This document shows positions 5,359 to 8,554 of a stretch of DNA of 8,554 nucleotides, in pieces. Each line of letters starts with the position of its first letter. Within the stretch, counting starts at the first letter, position 1. A program made the position numbers and the translations under genes. The stretch comes from CAWEHT01 sp963808455. GTDB taxonomy: Bacteria; Chloroflexota; Anaerolineae; CG2-30-64-16. The notes beneath the pieces were generated by a model, which saw only the letters and a list, made by a program, of their open reading frames with translations, had not been told where the DNA came from and did no database searches. The stretch spans positions 1 to 8,554 of the forward strand of contig CAWEHT010000027.1 of assembly GCA_963808455.1 (NCBI GenBank), in the 5' to 3' direction.

Positions 5359-8300
5359 TCACACGACCTCTTCCACGCGCACCGTCCCGGCATAATTCAG
5401 CAGGCACAGGAGCGCCCGCGGAGCAACGTTCAACAGACGAGCCACTGCGGCGGCATAGCCACGGGCCTGCGCGAGGTAGTCCTCTCGGGCCAACATCTCC
5501 CTTAGCCCGTTCTCGTCCCGGATGTCATCCGTCTTGAATTCGACGATCGTCCAGCGCCCGTCGCTCAGGTAAAGGGCGTCGATGACGCGGTTTTGAGCCC
5601 CTCCGTCCGTCGCCAGGCTGTAGGGCACCTCGTGCAACCGGCGCCCGGCGGCGTCCATCTCGGCGTAGAGCGGGCCGGCCCGGAAGCGACGCAGGAGCCG
5701 CGCGGCCTCTGCCACGGCATCGACCAGCTGGGCTTCGTCGGCCAGCCCGTAGCCGCGCGCCCGCCCCGTCGCCCACCCGGCGAAGCTACCGTCGGGGTCG
5801 GGGAAATACCACTGCGCCAACGCGTCGTGGACCAGCGAGCCGACCACCCAGGCGGGAGCGCGGGGCCTCTGCCCGGACGGCACGACGCGCCACACGCGGG
5901 CCGGCACCGCCGCCTCGACCTGGTTCTGGGCGTCCATTCCCGGGATGCCGGTATCCGCCGGCAGCGCCGGCCACTCCAGAGCGCCGGCTCCGGCCAGGCG
6001 GTCCGCCTGGACCGCCCGCCGTTCGTGGCTCCAGCCGCTCCCATAGATCGTGCAACGGGCCACGGGGTTGGCTTCGGGGAGATCGACCGTGCGGGTGAGG
6101 TCAGACGCCAGATCGCCGAGCCCCGCCAGCGGCCAGGCGCCGTCCGGCCCGACGATCCCCGCCAGCCAGCCGCCCCGCCGCTCAACCGCTCCCTTGGCCG
6201 TGACCGACACACAGCTGCTCAGGATCAGCCGCTCGCGCGCCCGTGTGCTGGCGACGTAGAGCAAGCGGGCGACCTCGGCCTCCTCGCGCTCGGCCTCCTC
6301 ACGCTGGGCCAGCCGGTACATCATCGAGGTCTCCCCCGCCTCGTCCTTCAATCCGAGCAGCAGCCCCCACCGTGGGTGCAGGAACGGCGGCTGGCGGCTG
6401 CCCGACCGCTGGTAGTTGGCGTCGCCGATCACTACCACCGGCCACTCCAGCCCTTTGGCCGCGTGCACGCTCATGATCTGGGCCACGCCCTCGGCGACCG
6501 CACGCGCCTCTCCCTCGCGCGCCTCACTATCTCGCAAGGCGGCGACATATTCCAGGAATTCGGCGACGCTGACGATGCCGGCCTCGTGGGCGTCGGCCAG
6601 CAGCTTGGCGACGTTGCGCGCCGCCGCGGCTGCCCCGCGGCCAGCAGCGCCGCGCGGTGATCGGTGGCATCCAGGTAGGCTTTGAGCAGCTCGGCCACCG
6701 GGGCCCGGCCCACCAGGCCGTGCAGGCGTTCCACGAGCGACGCCGCCCGGCGGGCGCGGGCGGCTTCCGGCTCGGGTAAGGTCTCGCCGCAGGCGCCTAA
6801 GGCGTCCCAGAGCGAGGCGGCCTGCATCAGCCAGCGCGCCGGCCAGGCGTAGACGATACAGCGAGGCATCGGTCAGGGCGATGGCCGGCGACCGCAGCAG
6901 CCCGGCCATCGCCACATCGTCGGAGGGGTCGGCCAGGGCGCTCAGCGCATTCAGCAGATCGCGCACCTCCGGCCGGCCGTAGAAACCGCGGCCGGCGACC
7001 GTGAGGAAGGGGATGCCGGCACGTTCCAGCGCGTTCTCGTAGGCCTCGAAGCTGGAGCTGGCGCGGCAGAGGATGGCCACGTCGCCGTAACCCAGGGGCC
7101 GGCAGCGCCCATCGTTCTCCTGGACTTGCAACCTCTCGTCCTCGACCAACTCGACCAGGCGCAGGCCAGGGCGTCGGCGGCGCGGTCGAGCGCTCCGTCC
7201 GATTTGCTGCCGCAGGCGAGGTGCAATTCGACATGTGGCGCGGCGAAACCGGGCGACGGCTCCCGGCGGTCGGCCTGGAGCGGCACGAAGCCGGCGCGCC
7301 AGGGGCGGCCGGGGTCGTCCTCCCCGACGGCCGGGCGCAGGAACTGGCCCATGGCCTCGACCAGCCCGCGGTGCGCCCGGTAGGTACGGTCCAGCCGCAG
7401 CTCCAGGCCCCCGGCAGCTACCACAGCCTGCCGTTCATCCTGGAAGACGGCCACGTCCGCGCCGTGGAACCGGTAGATGGATTGCTTGGCGTCGCCGACC
7501 ATGAAGAAGCGCCCGGGGCCGGCGCGCAGGGCCCGCAGCAGGGCGCGCTGCCGCTCGTTGGTGTCCTGGAACTCGTCGGCCAGGATGGCACCCGCCTCAC
7601 GCTGCCAGCGGGCGCGGGCCGGGGGGCAATCCTGGAGCAATTGCAAAGCCCGCGCCTCGAGATCGTCGTAATCCAGGGCCTGGCGCTCGAGCTTCAGCTC
7701 GCGGTAGAGCCCGCCGGCCCGCGCGAAGACGGCCCGCCAGGCCGGCATGGCCTCGGCCAGCGCACGCTCCGCGGCCAGGTCCACGGGCCTAACGGCCAGA
7801 TCCCCCAGGATCTCCCGGCAGCGGTCTTTCAGCTCGGCGAGAGCTGCCTTGGGATTGACCGGGGCCCAGGCGGTTTTGGTGCCCAGGTTGGCCCGGATGG
7901 AACCTACCAGTGGCCGCAGCAGGCCGGCTGCCGTCTCCCAGTCACCCCGGGACGCGGCCCCCGTGAGCTGCTCCCAGGCGGCCAGCAGCTCCTGGAGGGG
8001 CTGGGCCAGCCTGTCCCCTTGCGCCAGGGCGCGCGCCAGCTCGCCGTTGTCGCGCACTTCGTGCAGGACGGCGAAGGCGCCCAACACGACCCGATCCCCC
8101 AGCAGCTCCCGAACGGGATCGAGCAGCGCCTGCTCCCAGGCCGGCCAGACATCGTCGGGCAGGGCGCTGAGGCAGGCCGCGGCATCCAGGCGCCTGGCCA
8201 GCAAAAAGTCGAGCGTGCTGCGCAGGGCCGCCTCGCCGGCCAGCGCAAACAAGCGAGTGGCCCCAGTGTCCTCCGCTGCCCAGGCGAGGGCCCCGTTGAC

Positions 8301-8554
8301 GGCCGCCCGGCGCAGGATGGTCGCCGTCCCCTCTTCCAGAACGCTAAAGCGCGGGTCGACCCCGGCTTCGGCCGGGTGGGCGCGCAGGATCTCGGCGCAC
8401 AGGCTATGGATGGTGGCAATGCGCGCCGCGTCCAGGTCGCCGTAGATGCGCTGCCAACGGGCGCGCTCCTCCTCGGCCAGGTCCTCCCAGCTCAGATAGT
8501 CGCTCAGGGCGCGCCGCACCCGGTTGCGCATCTCGCGCGCGGCTTTGTTGGTGA
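5359..8554 (-). CDS. addA: AddA-type UvrD/Rep helicase with C-terminal PD-(D/E)XK nuclease, partial at 5' edge, three frameshifts
   Basis: This is most of an ATP-dependent helicase-exonuclease subunit of the AddAB class, which processes double-strand breaks. About 1064 residues are present; the window ends inside helicase motif Ia (TNKAAREM, 8552-8529), so Walker A and roughly 50 residues are missing. In order: ARIATIHSLCAEILR (near 8426), motif II LADEFQDTNE (about 7580-7551), motif III GDAKQSIYRF (7496-7467), LDRTYRAHRGL (about 7394), motif V SVHAAKGLEWPVVVIG (about 6468-6421), motif VI RLLYVASTRARERL (6264-6223), and a nuclease domain with GSLVHDAL (His codon at 5829), VIDALY (Asp 5580), EFKTD (Glu 5541, Lys 5535) and QARGY (about 5469). 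Catalytic residues look intact. The frame breaks three times: one missing base at 7163/7164, one extra base near 6818-6822, one missing base near 6625-6640. The net total is an exact codon multiple. The stop is TGA. Without addB in view, a related stand-alone UvrD-nuclease is possible. Confidence 0.87.

Noticed and set aside
5593..8445. Long plus-strand open frames (for example 5593-6660 and 7747-8445) opposite the addA-like gene.
   Set aside because: They lie antisense to well-supported helicase and nuclease motifs, have skewed low-complexity composition rich in Arg, Pro, Ala and Ser, and show no recognisable domain; GC-rich codon bias produces such frames.

Overview
This is an 8.5 kb window of GC-rich DNA from a bacterial chromosome. 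It has no rRNA, tRNA, CRISPR array, insertion sequence or phage gene that I can recognise. The gene mix (BMP-type ABC permeases, a corrinoid methyltransferase of the MtmB family, VOC/PhnB/DUF1801 small proteins, an AddA-type helicase-nuclease) and the base composition suggest a soil or sediment bacterium, possibly Chloroflexota. That placement is an inference, not something the sequence proves.

Left block (1-2962, + strand). Two inner-membrane permeases of the basic-membrane-protein (BMP/Nup) class of ABC importers are followed after 46 bases by a homologue of monomethylamine:corrinoid methyltransferase, MtmB. Once two single-base insertions are corrected, the MtmB-like protein is 457 residues, almost exactly the length of archaeal MtmB. 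The residue aligned with pyrrolysine 202 is an ordinary leucine codon, and three further active-site positions that I recall from MtmB (Glu229, Glu259, Gln333) are Leu, Leu and Asp. This is the most interesting part of the window: a pyrrolysine-free MtmB relative, linked to an uptake system and probably acting on something other than monomethylamine. The binding protein, the ATPase and any corrinoid protein would lie to the left of the window or elsewhere.

Middle block (about 3100-5057, - strand). This holds small accessory genes: a two-domain VOC protein, a PhnB-like protein overlapping a DUF1801 protein, and the first 36 or so codons of a RibD/DHFR-like gene that breaks off where it meets the convergent mtmB-like gene. 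Two strong hairpins separate these units.

Right block (5359-8554, - strand). This is most of an AddA-type UvrD helicase with a C-terminal PD-(D/E)XK nuclease. Its N-terminal Walker A region lies beyond the right edge.

Six single-base indels interrupt three otherwise well-conserved genes (one in the first permease, two in the mtmB-like gene, three in the addA-like gene). Each sits in or beside a short homopolymer or GC-alternating run, and each reconstructed gene has the right length. Residual sequencing or assembly error is the simplest explanation, though real gene decay is not excluded. Four of the seven complete stop codons are TAG, which fits a host that does not read amber as pyrrolysine.
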